From NCBI GenBank assembly GCA_019787685.1, contig JAHNUO010000012.1:1550001-1614000 (forward strand): 64,000 nucleotides of DNA, given 5' to 3'. Below, piece after piece: positions 44,538 through 56,941 of this stretch. Both the position numbers and the translations under genes were made by a program. The first letter of the stretch is position 1. Each line of letters opens with the position of its first letter. The DNA is from Chiua virens. Lineage: Eukaryota; Basidiomycota; Agaricomycetes; Boletales; Boletaceae. The notes under the pieces are model-generated. The model did not search any database, was not told the origin of the DNA, and saw nothing but the letters and a program-made list of their open reading frames with translations.

Positions 44538-45239
44538 TTTTTTCTCGGATATTTATATGTAATAATGGAGGGTCGTGGAGAGTTGGATTACCCGTGGTCA
44601 TTATGTTTGTCCTGGATGTAGTCGTTTGCTGAATGCACATCTGACTCGTCTGGAAATCATTTGAGTCGCATCTACAAGATATTTGAACACTTGCTTGAAA
44701 TGTCTGTTCGGAACTAGGGTGAACCGTAGCTGTTCAACTGGTGGCACTGCTGACGGGCATGAGTTATTATCAGTATCTTCTCATTCTGAATCACGATCTC
44801 CGTACCTGAGACGATACAATCACTGGAACGAGCTTGAATGCCGTTCGAACCCGGCTTGGGCAACTCGGAGTCCATACACCTTTTGCAAGGGTGTTAATAG
44901 TACTCCGCATCTACAGCTAAGAGAGTGGATGTCCTCGGTACAGTGCATACCAGAAACCCGAGTCGTTGAGCGGTTCCAACATGAACGAAAATAATGATAG
45001 TAGACGCTGAACGTAAAGTGATATGATATGGCATAATGGCATCGCAGTGCATTGAATAATCTGCAGGACGGACGGACGAACTCGAGTGCGTCGACATCGT
45101 GTAATCAACTCATCAAGACTTTTTCTGTGTCCACAATTACAATTAGTACTTGCGGAAATCTCCTTAACAACGTGGAGATTAAGGCGTCACCGAGATTGTT
45201 TTCGTCGCAAGGGGCCGTCCAACTGACACCTGTATCTGA

Positions 45240-45560
45240 CACTAACTTGCAGAATTCATGGTAACTACCGTCACCATGCTTGCAAGATATACGACAAAAT
45301 ATGCTACGGTGATCCTGGTGTGCATCTGCCCGCCGCATCCTGCAAGATGAATGAGCCAAACTGTTTGCAAGATCCCCGCATGCACTAGATTCGTCTTGCA
45401 GGATGAATCAGCCCTGGAGCCTGCAAGATTAATCGCGCATTACTGGCGTGCTATGCTAGACATCCACTCTGCATCTTGCAAGATGAATTTAAGTCACATT
45501 CAAGTTGTGCAAGACTCGGATGCTAGTGCCACGGCCACGTTTTGCAAGACCCCCACAAGC
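45240..45560. repeat. Left array of TTGCAAGA motifs
   Basis: At least nine TTGCAAGA-like words occur in about 320 bases, for example CTTGCAGAATTC, GCTTGCAAGATAT, CCTGCAAGATGAATGAGCC, TTGCAAGATCC, CTTGCAGGATGAATCAGCC, CTTGCAAGATGAAT and TTTTGCAAGACCC. Several share the extension GATGAATnAGCC. The complete palindrome TCTTGCAAGA is present near 45475. No ORF is conserved across the array. See the right array at 59760-60720. Confidence 0.75.
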
Positions 45561-45931
45561 AGGGAGGGGAGACGCGCTGTGTTCGTCTCCTCCCTACAAC
45601 TCCGAGTCGCCCCTTCCTACACTACCCTTGCCCTCCCTTCAACTCTCCCTTCACTCTCTCTTCGCCTCACATGACGACCGTGACGACGACGATATCGTCG
45701 TCATCATCCAACGCCGTGCCTCGCCTCGCCTACTTAGTACAACGACGCCACTTGCCCTCGCGCCTTCACCACCCTTCGCCTTCCCTTCACCCCTCCACTA
45801 ACCTTCCGGGTTCTCCCTCCCCTCCTGATGACAACGACAACAACAATGCGATAACTGTATAACACAGATATCGTGTCGTCGTTATCGTCGCATCCACGGA
45901 CTCGTCCCTTGCTCTTTCCTCGCCTTGCCTG

Positions 45932-45988
45932 ACGACAACGACGATGACACGATATAACTGCGTTATATCGTGTCTTCGTCGTTGTCGT
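45932..45988. repeat. Near-perfect inverted repeat (27 bp arms, 3 bp loop)
   Basis: Left arm 45932-45958 and right arm 45962-45988 are reverse complements except at one base; the core is GATATAAC-TGC-GTTATATC. The surrounding 45.6-46.1 kb is made of simple CGACGA/CGTTGT-rich DNA on both strands. The DNA could form a stable cruciform or, as RNA, a strong hairpin. It might be a terminator, a structural part of the transposon or chance within low-complexity DNA. Confidence 0.7.
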
Positions 45989-46232
45989 TGTCGTTGTCAC
46001 TCGGTCTCGTCTTACATCTCGCCTGGCCTCACCCTTCTTCGCCCTCGTCTCTCTCGCCTGACGATGACCGCGACGACAACGCGATTATGACGCGTTCGTC
46101 TGTGCTTCCATCTCACCAACCTTGAGCACACGCAGGAAAAAATATTTGAAGGGAGAGCAGTCGAAACAGGGTATACAATGCAGCTAATTTCTAAGTATCA
46201 TGTTGCATGTAGAATTACAGATGTAGTAAGCA

Positions 46233-47065
46233 CTAATCCTCCTTCTTGAAGCTCTGAACCAGCTGAGATCTAGATGTCTTCTGACGCTTTGCACGCTGAG
46301 GTTGGCCTGAGGGTCCAGCAGCATTTATCAGTTTCGAGTCCGCTGGTCGCTTAGATGGCAGCGGGACTCTCGTTCTTAATTTCATTCGAGCCTGACATAG
46401 ATGAAGAAATTTAAGTGTTATATCACGACCGTCAGTAGTTGGTAATACTTACTGTCGAAATATTAACATCTCTGTTGTTCGCTCCCGCTGGCAAACCCGG
46501 TGAGGGGTCCGAGTCTGAGGAGGGAAAATCAAGTGGTGGCGAGTCCTCAGGCTCCTTGATGTTGTCGTGAGCAGAAGGGTGTACCATATCACAAGCAGTG
46601 ACACGTACGCGTTGATCCGAGCCGGTAGTAGCTCTGTTTTCAACGGTAGCAGCCTGTGCCGGTGACCCGGATTGAAGGGACAATCGTACCATTTAGTACA
46701 TTCTACATAATCGCTATACATTAGTCTACTCACAGGGCGTGCCAGTGCCGGGATTGCAATATTCCCCGGGGTAGAGGGTATTGAACCCGGCGGGCCAGAA
46801 GATGGCAGACTGGAACTGGGATCGTGAAGGGACGGTGTTGGCATTTGGGCTGCTGGGTTGCGCACATTCGGTGGCCTTCCCGCCGGCGTGTGGAAACGGA
46901 AAGTCTACGTAGTGCGGGTGGGTTAGCTACAGTAACAGAGAGTGCTTCACTCACCACTGGTCCATTGTGACTGTAGTCACAGGTTAAGGAAACGGAGTGA
47001 AGGCAAACGCTACGGGGTATGATAACATCAATTACGGGCCCGCCAGGTGTGTAGGGAATTGACAT
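46233..47065 (-). CDS. KDZ-linked hypothetical protein with basic C-terminus
   Basis: Four exons (47065-46955, 46904-46734, 46653-46453, 46391-46233), all spliced in phase 0, give 213 aa. It starts MSIPYTPGGPVIDVIIP. The middle is rich in Pro, Ser and Gly and looks disordered. The last exon is basic (RMKLRTRVPLPSKRPADSK, AKRQKTSRSQ) and should act as a nuclear localisation signal. It lies 290 bp downstream of the KDZ transposase gene on the same strand inside the element. I do not recognise a family. It might help the transposase in the nucleus; that is inference from position only. Confidence 0.6.
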
Positions 47066-47351
47066 GGTTAGTGCTCTTACAAAAGAAATATGACGGATTG
47101 CACATACCGGCAGGGATCTTGATGCGGTAGAATAGATATAGCATTGGAGTTTCGTTTTCGTTGTTATTGGATACCATCGCAGCTGGTCCATCACGATACG
47201 TACCAATACAATGTCTTGCAAAATTATCAGTCGAAGCTTCTCTTCTGCATTTACATACAATCTACTTCTCCCGCCGAAGCACTCACAAATCACAACTTCA
47301 ACCTTGAGAAGCAACTGAGGCGAAATGAATTAAAATTGGAAGAAACTTGAA

Positions 47352-50300
47352 TCATGTCATCGACACGTCACTACTGGTAACAGGATCAACGCCACTCCCA
47401 ATCTCGATGTACCTGCGTGTGTTCCGCCAGACATGCACAAAATGCTGTGCCAAGTCAGCCCTGAGTGCGGCCTGTCGCAACGCATACGCCCTTAAGCCCT
47501 CCACGAGTGCCATATCCTCTGTTGTAACAAGGGACTGCTTCTCTGACCACCATTTCGACTGCCATCTAAGGAATTGTAAAATGCACTGCTGTTCTTCCGC
47601 CAACAACTCAACCTCCTCTGCCCAACGATGTGCACGAGCACGGGCTTTTAACCACTCAATGCGGAGAGCTAGATCAATAACAGATGAGTGCAAACTAGCA
47701 GATAAACGACCGGCATACCATCTTGAAGCCCCTCTTCTCCATCCTCTTCTCCTTCTCCACATGTCAGCCAAATCCAGGAGACTCGCCTGCGACCCTCACT
47801 TTGCCGTTCCTCAGTTCTGGCCGTCATCGAGCGTATGTCTTCATCAGCAAGAGGGCGGAGAGAGTTTTGCCAACCAGTGTGAGTCTTCTCTAATAACGGC
47901 GACAGTGTAACCATCGCTTTGTATGCCGTGCGGTACTTCATAGCGGCAGCCTTTACCTTAGAATCTACGACTTTCAGAGAGTTTCGGGCACGTGTATTAG
48001 CACCTTGACCACGTAAGAAACGATCTTTGAAGCGCAGCATGTACGCGCGAGAGCGCAGTGCCTGGCGGAGTTCTGTAAGTGCGTCATGAGCTTGACCATA
48101 ACGAAGATTCCATTCGATATCTTGGAGTCTAGTGTCGCATGAAACTTTGCGTGGAAGAGCGGATGGTAGCCAGAGACGAAATTGCTCTGGCTTTCGGGCA
48201 ATTACGGGATCCGAGTCGAGTGATTCTTGGGCTCGAAGGGAAGTGACAGCTGGAATATACAGAGTCTGAACAGCTGCCCATGCGTCAATGCGATTCCTTA
48301 GGCCATTGCTACGCTGTTGGAGTCTTGTATTCTGTTGGTCTGTACCGCGGAGACGAACTTCTTCAATATCACTGTGAAGTCGGCGTCTTTCAATCTATGT
48401 ATTAGGCTGACAGACGTAGTGAAAAAAAAGAAAGAGAGCAAACTCACTGTTGTCCCTCTAATTCGAGCCCTGTACTGATAAGAACACTTGGCGAGATGTC
48501 AGTATGGATAGGTGGTATGTCCGACGCAGCGGCTTCAACGGCTTCGTCCTTTGCAAGCCGCAGTTGTACGCTTGCTTGCGTTACCGCTAGCACAGAGTTA
48601 GTTAGGATAATTGCTTGCCTGAAATGCACGTACAATTAGACTTGACCTCAAATGGGTTAGGCTGCGACGCATCCTGCTCCCATGCCTCTACCTGCTCTCT
48701 CCATTTGGCCAATTGTCCACCGTATCGCCCAGTGAGAGAACTTTCGAATTCTTCCAAGTCTTCTTGATGTTCATTTCGTTCTGGAACAGCTTCGACGAGC
48801 TTACGGAGAATGGTGGTTCCTGGGTTCGGATCATCATCACTATCTTGCAAGACGAGCTAAACTCTAATTAACTTACCCAAACCAATGATTTTTTTCCAGT
48901 TGCTATCTCCGATCAGGTCGTCAAGGGTGTCACGACGATGTCCGGGGCCCATTTCCTTCGTACTTGACGCCACTGGGTTCAGTGTTGACCAGGCACGCTC
49001 GGGTGCTTCACCGTCTGTTCGAGCGACCCCTCTGATATAGTTAAACGAGTATTTCCACTGACATTCTGTGACATGGGCGGGGAGATGAAATTTTGGAACA
49101 AATGACCTAACTTCGATGTCGTGGTACGGCAAGTGGAGTGGACGTGGGAGTGTTTCCATGCGTTGCCACAAATGCCGCATCCATTGGCATACGATATCAT
49201 ATGAGATGTTGAGTACCTTAATAGAGTTGTTATTATGAACTGCAGAAAAAAAAAGATAGTCCATGTTAACGTATCTTAAATGCCGAGGGAGTTCAAGTTA
49301 ATCGGTGATCTGGAACATTTAAGAAGGTTCTCACCGTTCTCCTTTCTGTAAATCACCTACTGCTCCCGGTAGCTTCATTTCATGACGGGCACAGCAGACG
49401 CTGCCCACTCCAGTGGATGCGAGTCCCACTACCGACTTGGTATCTGCATTATTGACGGCGTTGTGGCTCATGCAAGTGCTTTTCTAAAGAGAGATTCAGA
49501 TATTAAGTATTTCGAGCCTGAAGGAAAGCAGAAATACCTCTTGTCGTGTATCAGAGTGTTCTGAAATATATAACTTGTATGACAACTCTTCGACAAAATA
49601 CGCCCATCCTCGGCTGAGACTGGGATCAATTGCATCCTTGGACACCGACCTACGCTTGAGACGGAAGTTGGCATCAATTGCCACAAAAAGAGCGTAGAGC
49701 CACCTAAAGGACTATGAATTAGACGAATGAATTAATGGGTAGGAACTTACTCCTTGTCTTTCGGAACCTTATCCCAGTTTTCGGGAAGATTCTTTCCAGG
49801 CTGTGGGCATGCAGGACAGAGAACCGCACAATCGCCCTCCCGTGTGCCCTCTGACCCTGTAGGATCATGCCCACGCCCACTCCTCTTCAACATCTTGAGG
49901 TGGCGCCATTCGCGAACGATACGCATAAATTGCTCGTAACGATCCTGTGAGATGAAATCATAGAAAAAACATTCAGAGTAGAAAAACCGAGACTAACCTT
50001 CACGGGATACAAGCCTGTGTTATCAGTATGACGAGCGAGCGAGTTATAAAAATGATATGCGGATGCCTTGGACTCGAGCGAAAGGATGTGATATTCCTCT
50101 AGAACCCTGAAGGTAGCCACCGTGCGTGGCTTGTCTGCACTTGCAGGGAATAACCGGCAACGAAGAAGTTGCTGAACTACGGTACCAGCTGATTCGCAGC
50201 CGCAGAAACGGAGCATAACGGAATGTATCCCGTTGCTGTCGATGATGACGAAGTCGTCCGAGTAGGGAGCTCTGGGCAGACAACACAGTTGTCCACTAGT

Positions 50301-51067
50301 GTGTCCCAGTTGTATGACCAGCCCAAGGGTCTTGAGTGGAACCCGAACCCAATAAGACCCAGACCATTCCTATGTGCAAGTCAGAGGTGTCAAACGAGAA
50401 TTACCGTTGGCTGAACAGCCCTAACCTTCACTATATGGAGCGCCTGTGTCTCGTGCCTTGCCAGAAGACATGGCTTGCAGTACAGATCTAAAGTCAGACA
50501 GTCGTCGCAACAGTAAAGTGCCGGTTTGCTTTTGCAGAGAGAGCAGACCGTCACACCCCGCCGTCCTTCTAAACGAATTAGTTCGTGAAGGAACGTGTCA
50601 CGATGGTGCTCCATCCAGACGAGGAGAGGGAAGTCCTGCATAACAATTTAGATCAGCAGAGAATGTGCGCGAGGCCCGAACGCGACGCAAACCCTCACTG
50701 ATGCAGTCCGTTGCCTTGGTACATCATCCGAGTCAAGGATAGAGAGATCCACATCATCCGGGAGGCGATCAATGCAACTAGGATGATTATCGGTGGCATC
50801 CAAAGCGAAAGTGGGTGGTACTTCTTCTGGTCCCAGGCCAGTTGTCGCATTAGTGGGTACATGGTAATTTTTCTTCACAACGCGTAATGTCCCAGACGTA
50901 TCTGACTGGATTTTATGGTGATTCCCGGTATGTATGTGAGGTTTTCCATAGGATTTTCCATGGAGCTTGAAACCACGAAGCCGCTTGAACTGTGGTCCAG
51001 CGGTTTCTGAGTGCGTATGGTTGACTAGTACGAAGGCAGCAGGAATCAATCGATCACTCACCACCAT
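47352..51067 (-). CDS. KDZ transposase with CxC2 cysteine cluster
   Basis: A multi-intron transposase of the Kyakuja-Dileera-Zisupton superfamily. In order on the minus strand: a poorly conserved N-terminus; a CxC2 zinc-binding-type cluster near 50560 (CSLCKSKPALYCCDDC, then CKPCLLARH); GCESAGTVVQQLL; KDRYEQF and REWRHLKMLKRSGRGHDPTG. The RNase H-like catalytic blocks follow: AIDANFRLKRR (D), LNISYDIVCQW (D) and TDGEAPERAWSTLNPV (E). A long helical tail ends GSGVDPVTSSDVSMT-TGA. Introns fix the apparent shift near 47700 (EEGLQD spliced to ALRIEWLKARARAHRW), so the gene appears intact. In this family the enzyme cuts and pastes the element. The 5' start is uncertain; 51067 is the most upstream in-frame ATG in the first exon seen. 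Confidence 0.85.
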
Positions 51068-51186
51068 CCTGTGATCCTGTGTGAGATAAACTCATCGTAT
51101 ACTGGTGGTAGGCACAGAGTTATGGTCCTTACGGATCAGGCTCTTTGAAGTTAGAGTCGAATATCTTAGTTTTGCAAGAAACTTAC

Positions 51187-51500
51187 GAGCTGGGGCAAAC
51201 GCCGACATTAAACACGATTGAGGGACATCATGATAGGCCCTCCCCTGCAGAGCTGAAAGCCATGACAAAGCCGCTGTACAGGTTAGAAGCTTGACGCACT
51301 TACTAAATGTGCCGTCACGGTTATCAGACTCGGTCATCGTAGAACTGGGGGGCAAACGCCGACATTAAGCATGATTTGGGGATATCATAGGTCCCCCCTT
51401 GCCGAGCTGGAAACCATGGAAAAGTTACTATACAGATCAGAAGCTCGACTTACTAGAAGTGCCGTTGGTATCTGACTTGACTTGGTCATTGTATCATTGA
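51187..51500. repeat. Tandem direct repeat, two copies of about 160 bp
   Basis: Copy 1 (about 51187-51350) and copy 2 (about 51351-51500) both start with CTGGGG(G)CAAACGCCGACATTA and end with AGACTCGGTCATCGTA or TGACTTGGTCATTGTA. They differ at roughly one base in six. They lie just upstream of the KDZ gene start and may be part of its promoter or leader. Confidence 0.75.
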
Positions 51501-52805
51501 ACCATAATTTCGACTCAGACATTCTCCTCTTGCAAGACTTCGCTGGCTGCCAGTGGCTTGGTCATCATGCCGGCACTGAGGAGTCTTGCACAACTCGGTG
51601 TCGACCATGATACTATGTAATGTGTAGAATCTCACATATGATATAGCGGTGTTAACTACCTTTCCTTGCACAGAAAATTTTGCTCCAAGTTCAAATGCCA
51701 CTTTCATACAACATACCGACCACAGCTTGGAATAATGAGACAAACCGCCGGACAGATTATCTCTGTGTCACTGTTGATTGTAAGTGTCTGATCACCGTGA
51801 CAGTCAATTCTGAAGTACTACCCTATGCATGTAGCTCTTCTTACTGACATACGTCGTGCAAGCATTCCATTAGAGTATGCAAATGCTCTTGTGGCCGCGA
51901 TCCGACTTCGTGCAAATTATCCCAACCAAACTCTCGGAGGTATTTTCCTTCCTCTCATGTCTTTGTATGGGGAATGTTCTCACCCATAGCTCCTACTAAC
52001 CAGCTCAGCATCCGCTCATTCCCCCATGGAATATGAATATAGCTGTGCCGTCTGGCCATGAGCTCATACAATATAATGGATTCACGTATGTCCAACCGAG
52101 TATAACCTACTCCCACTCCAAATGCTACATAATCACTCGTGGGAGGGTTGTTGGTGTATTCGTGCATTGGTGAGTCTCTGTTCTTCATAGTACTTACCAG
52201 GTCCGATGATCTGATTCACGCTTAGGACTAACACGGCGCCTTTCGTTCTTGGTGTTAGCGGAGCTGTCTTTGAGAAGGTTGAATCGGTGGAAGTGGGCTG
52301 CTGCCTCATATTGGATGCAATCGATAGTAACACTGTCATGTATATCGACTCGGACCAACATGTCTCGTAGTTATACATTGTTCAATTGACACCAACTCAT
52401 TCCGAAGCTCCTCCTCGTTATTGTGACTTGCACTGAGTGAATCTGGGACCTTGGATTGGTGCGTCCTCAGTATTGTGCTCCTTCCAGTGAGTATGTGCAT
52501 CTTGGCGATTCGGAATTTCCTACACCATGCACATAGTACAATTACACTGGCATGCATTCCTTGCAACACCCAGGACCTAACAAGTGTTCTTATCTGCGAC
52601 AAAGTGTGCTAAAGTGTGCTAGGAGTAAATCTCCTATGACATTGTGCATAAAGAATCCAGAAGCTCCACCACGGTTGGTACGGCCGCTTACTTCCCAGCC
52701 TTATTCTCCCATTTCGAACTTACATTAACTCACTCAAACCTGTACCTTTGTATCCACCAGTTCCAAAGTCCAACTCCCCTACGAGTACGACTCGGCCCAA
52801 GTTGA
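51501..52805. other. Region between KDZ gene and next gene, nothing supported
   Basis: Several minus-strand ORFs of 77-88 residues (51486-51743, 51955-52188, 52133-52378, 52336-52602) could be exons of an extra gene, but no domain is visible and I could not join them. The motif CTTGCAAGAC occurs at about 51530. The divergent promoters of the KDZ gene (minus) and the gene at 52806 (plus) should lie here. Confidence 0.4.
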
Positions 52806-53677
52806 ATGGGAAGGCCAAAGCTGTATGTCACTCCTGAGGAGAGAATAATGGCTGCTCGTTCATACCGAGCAAAATATTATGAAAAGTATGTCTTCACCCT
52901 CTTACACTTCTGCCAATGACTTATTCGTATTTCAGAAATAAGGATGCGATCAACAAGAAGCTTGTGGGAAAGTGTAAAAAGGACAAGTTACCTAACAACA
53001 CGGTGGGCTCAGGCTTGAACTTATCCCTGCTCCGTGATCAGATCAGCTCATAGGCCATTGCTCACAGGGAACCAGACATGCGACACATCCTACCGAGATC
53101 ATTGGGGAACCTACATCAAGAAATAAGATGTTACTGCGCCGGTATGTGCAACATCTTCCGTCAACTTCTGCTCTATCTCATTGCTTATATTCGACTTTCC
53201 AAGTGCTGGGCGGCCAAGGAGCAACCTCAGAAATGACCAACCGACTCATTCAAGTTCGTCAGTCAAGTATCAGTAAGTTCCTACTGTATTTACACATTGT
53301 TAAATTAACCCACATACATACTTAGTGATTCAGAGACTAGTATCGAAGTAGCGCTCAAAGAAATCATTGGGGGGTCCTCTCGTGAGCGGATGCATGTTCT
53401 CTGTCAGCGTTTCATTGCTTCAGGGGACTATCATGAGATCTCTCACACTCATGACCTAGTTCAAGCACTCGATAAACGTATTCGAAGTTTATCATCTCCC
53501 AGGTGGTCAGAAAGTGGGATTGATGTCCCTGACAGTCCGATCACCCAGGCCGTTCAAACAGTCGTTAAGGCCTTGGAGGACCTTCTGCTGAATGCCATGG
53601 AAGGCAACAATCTGAGCGAGTTCGTACAAAACCACCGTTTATTGTACCAAGTCGCTCCTGATGTTATGTTACCATAG
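52806..53677 (+). CDS. Small basic protein of the MGRPKLY..TxEE type
   Basis: Exon 1 (52806-52885) starts MGRPKLYVTPEERIMAARSY and is spliced through a 50 bp intron to KNKDAINKK. The basic motif (Arg/Lys-rich helix, tyrosine pair, NKxxIN) is one I know from many agaricomycete hypothetical proteins; its role is unknown but the charge suggests nucleic-acid binding. Further exons are uncertain. The last one is an open frame ending near 53677 with a helical stretch (MHVLCQRFIASGDYHEIS ... VKALEDLLLNAMEGNN). The first two exons are well supported; the join to the last exon is not. It lies within the KDZ insertion, divergent from the transposase. Confidence 0.5.
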
Positions 53678-54417
53678 TAGAATTTGATCCAATGAAGGAC
53701 AAATGAACGTCATCGTACAATCAATTAATCAACATCAGATACAAAACCACCTAATCAGAAGTTTGGAATTCACTCTTATGGGTTAGTTTAATGCTGAATG
53801 CCAGTGTGTCACAGGCCTCATATTCTTGTGCTGAAATCACATCTCGTCACTTCACGAGATCTTGACTCGATTGGCATGGTCAGTTCGGACCAGCGTTGTC
53901 AAGGTCAGTTCGGATCGGCGTTATCATGGATGGTTCGGATCGGCGTTATCATGGACGGTTCGGATCGGCATTATCATGGTCAGGTAAGGAATGTGTCCGG
54001 TTTGTTATTGGGACTTGTTGAAAGAAGTCAAATGATCTAGCTACCATGTCGTTGTCACTCTGAGAGATTGGTTGATTGCCAAATAGATCCTACATCCTTT
54101 ATAGTCATGGTATGTGTGGTTCCTTCTCAATCTCCCGTTCATTGTACTTTCAATTTATGCGCCATTCTCTTGCAGTCCCACCCAACACGTTCAAGTTGTT
54201 CTAGTCACAGTGACCCTTCTTGCTATCTTGCTATCCTACGTGTCGTTCTTCACCCCACATTCACCACACGCATTATCCTTGTTACTCTACGCGTCATCTT
54301 CCCCCTATTTGATTGGCACATTCTCCACTGGCGTCTGGAGCTCAATTCCCTGTACGAAAAAAATGTAAGTATTCTGGAGAGCTTTGTGGTACATAGACAA
54401 ATCTTATGTCAGAATAG

Positions 54418-56791
54418 ATGCCAATAGAATGGACAACGAAGGAGCAGAAGGCTTTTCTCATCGAGGAATTGCCTACCTTCAAGAAAATCGGTGGACGTCA
54501 ATACGCCCTGCAGTGGCCTGACCTCTATAACCGGTGGTTCAAGAGGTGGTCAGAGTGCACACTGGCACTACCAAACGTTCCATTAGATGCGACACTAACT
54601 CAGCAAGGTGACATCCTTGCCAAGGCTATCGAACGACGTCAGGCACAGCTTCGCCGCTGGTTGCAGTGGCGTTCCGGGCGATACACCAACCGTGCTGCTA
54701 ACAACAAGACTATGAAGATTATCGATCGTCTTGTGAAGCCGAAGACTCGTACCAAGAGGCCATGGGAGATCTATTCAAAAATCTATTACTCGACACGCGT
54801 CCAACCAAAAATTACAAGTGGTATGGCTATTGCTGATGTTACTCGAAAGATTCGCGAGTCGTACGAAAACGAGGCGCTCGAGATCAAAGAAGAGATATGG
54901 AAAATTATGACCGAGAACAAAAAGGTCAAGAAGAAGCGAGGGAAGGCAAGTGCGAAAGATACTAAACAAGGGGACGGCGACTCTGAGAGCGATGCGGACG
55001 ACGACGACCCGCTCTCACGTCGCAAGTGAGTCCTGTATATCATAATATTGCTACTAGCTAATGGCATTGTAAACAGTTACATTGAACAATGTGGTCCTGC
55101 ACTTCAACGCATCCTTGAGCACCTCAGTAGCCAGACCGGTGGGTGGCATTTCAGTGTCTTGATGGGGGGGCCCGATCCTTTGGACACTACCGGCAATCTC
55201 ATTACGAGGTCAGTGCTTTCACTTTAGTGTTGACTGTTATTACTCATCTTAGGCCACTCATATAGCCTTCACGTCGGGAAGACAAATGATGGTCGTGACT
55301 TCTCCGACGTCTACACTGACTTCGACACGATGGTTGTAGCAATGTATGGTGAGTACTTGGGGAAAGCTTTAAGTGAGCCTACGTCTCCCCATATGATAGC
55401 GATCATTCCCTCACCATCGCTACTCAGACAATATGTCCTCTCTGCCTGTGCAATTACCCAGTGCTGGCGGCGGAGTCGATGGAGAAGACATTGACAGGGA
55501 TGACAAAAAGGACGACAGAGCGGAAAAGGATGATCAAGACCACAACGACGATAGTGAAGGAGAAGAAGAACCTATCGAGCAGGAGACAACAAAGGTCATT
55601 GATGGAGGAGAGAGTTTCCATTCAGATGGAATTTATACCACTGCCCCTCCGATGACGCCACCTCATCTTGCAAGCTCCCCGACCGCTCGTCTTGTAAACT
55701 CGGTCCTTTCCACGACACCACCCACCGCACATCTTGCAAACCCGTCCATTTCTTCCATGCTCCCGACCGCTCATTTTGCAAACTCAGCCCCTTCCGTGAC
55801 ATCACCGACCGTGTATCCTGCAAGTTCGCCTGTTTCTTCTGAACTTAATCATCTTGCAAACCTAGCCGTTTCTGGGACACCACCCCAGCCAGCTGCATAT
55901 CTTGCAGACTCGTGCGGACCTATCACACTACCAGCCATTCCGACTCGCTTCGAAAGCTCATCTATTCCTACGGCACTACCGACCATTCATCCTGCAAGTT
56001 CGACTGTTTCCGTCGTATCGCCAGTCGGTCATTTTGCAAGCTCGCCTAATTCGGTTCCCGTGGATCTCGCAACATTGGGTTTTGCGTCAACTATCCCAGA
56101 ACTTGCAATGTACTCTGGTTACCATGATGTGACTCCGAATTCCACAGCCACCGTGACATCGATTGATCCCACACTGTCTATCCAATCGGATCCATTCTGT
56201 GGCTACTTTTCGGCCATGCTCAACAATCCTTCCCTGGAATCTATTCTCAATGACCGCTCATTGGAAAGCTGGCCCGGAGTGTTGGTGGGCACAGGATTAG
56301 GTACGGGTCAACCCATGACGTACAGTAATCAAGGCCTCATCTTTAATGACGCACACGGCACTCAAGTACAAGACAATTTTGCGATTCCTATGAGTGTGTC
56401 CGGGCCCATCGCTGCGTCAATGGAACCACTGCACCCCCTGTCCATACTAGATCCACGTTCAGCACCCAATTCTCCCCAAACAGGACGTCTTCCACCGATT
56501 CCGGACACCATCACCAACGTTACTCTAGCTTCACCCGGGCGATCGAAACGAAAGTCAAGGCCTTCTCAGCGTGCACAGCGTGACAATGCTATCGGCGACT
56601 CTTTCAGTAAAGAGAACAACGTCCTGCCACCAGGAATCAATGGTTTGAAGAATGCGAAAGTCAAACAAGGGAAGGGCTCACAACATCCTGCGGATCGTGG
56701 GTCGCCGAAAAAGATGACAGTGAGGAACAGTAAACGGTCGGCCAATGCTGTCGAGAATGATGCCGATTCAGCACCACTGAAGAACAAGTAA
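54418..56791 (+). CDS. KDZ-element accessory protein with motif-derived repeats
   Basis: Four exons join in frame: 54418-55025, 55077-55208, 55266-55348, 55428-56791 (727 aa). The N-terminal part (RWSECTLALPNVP, RRWLQWRSGRYTNR, RPWEIYSKIYYSTRVQPKI) and the block GGWHFSVLMGGPDP are of a type I associate with agaricomycete hypothetical proteins near transposases. A highly acidic linker follows, then about 200 residues of degenerate repeats of the form TAHLANSxxSxxxPT, and a lysine/arginine-rich nuclear-type tail. The repeats are encoded by CATCTTGCAAG words: the subterminal motif of the element is inside this reading frame. The stop at 56789 directly overlaps a GTAAGT, so a further exon (possibly ending near 56886) is possible. 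Function unknown. Confidence 0.62.
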
Positions 56792-56941
56792 GTTGTTCAG
56801 CTCCCCTTGTTATGTCCGTTGTTCACTCAGAAGAAAAGGAAACGCAAGGTTTAGACTTTGTGCGGATAGTCGCCCCCTCCTTGTGACATAGCCACAGATA
56901 CCTGTTTGTGATGTAGTTAGGATTTTTCGTGCTACGGAGTA

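Noticed and set aside
45059..45080. Exact terminal inverted repeat of the KDZ insertion
   Set aside because: Both borders carry TGCAGG-like words, but I could not find a matching run longer than about six bases or a convincing target duplication.
45542..46000. Overlapping plus and minus ORFs rich in Pro/Ser or Thr/Arg (45505-46000)
   Set aside because: Low-complexity CGACGA/CCTTC DNA stays open in many frames; no conserved features.
47352..47771. Frameshift in the KDZ gene between 47352-47771 and 47669-48040
   Set aside because: A 50 bp GTATGC...TCTAG intron joins the two frames exactly at the conserved EEGLQ-ALRIEW position.
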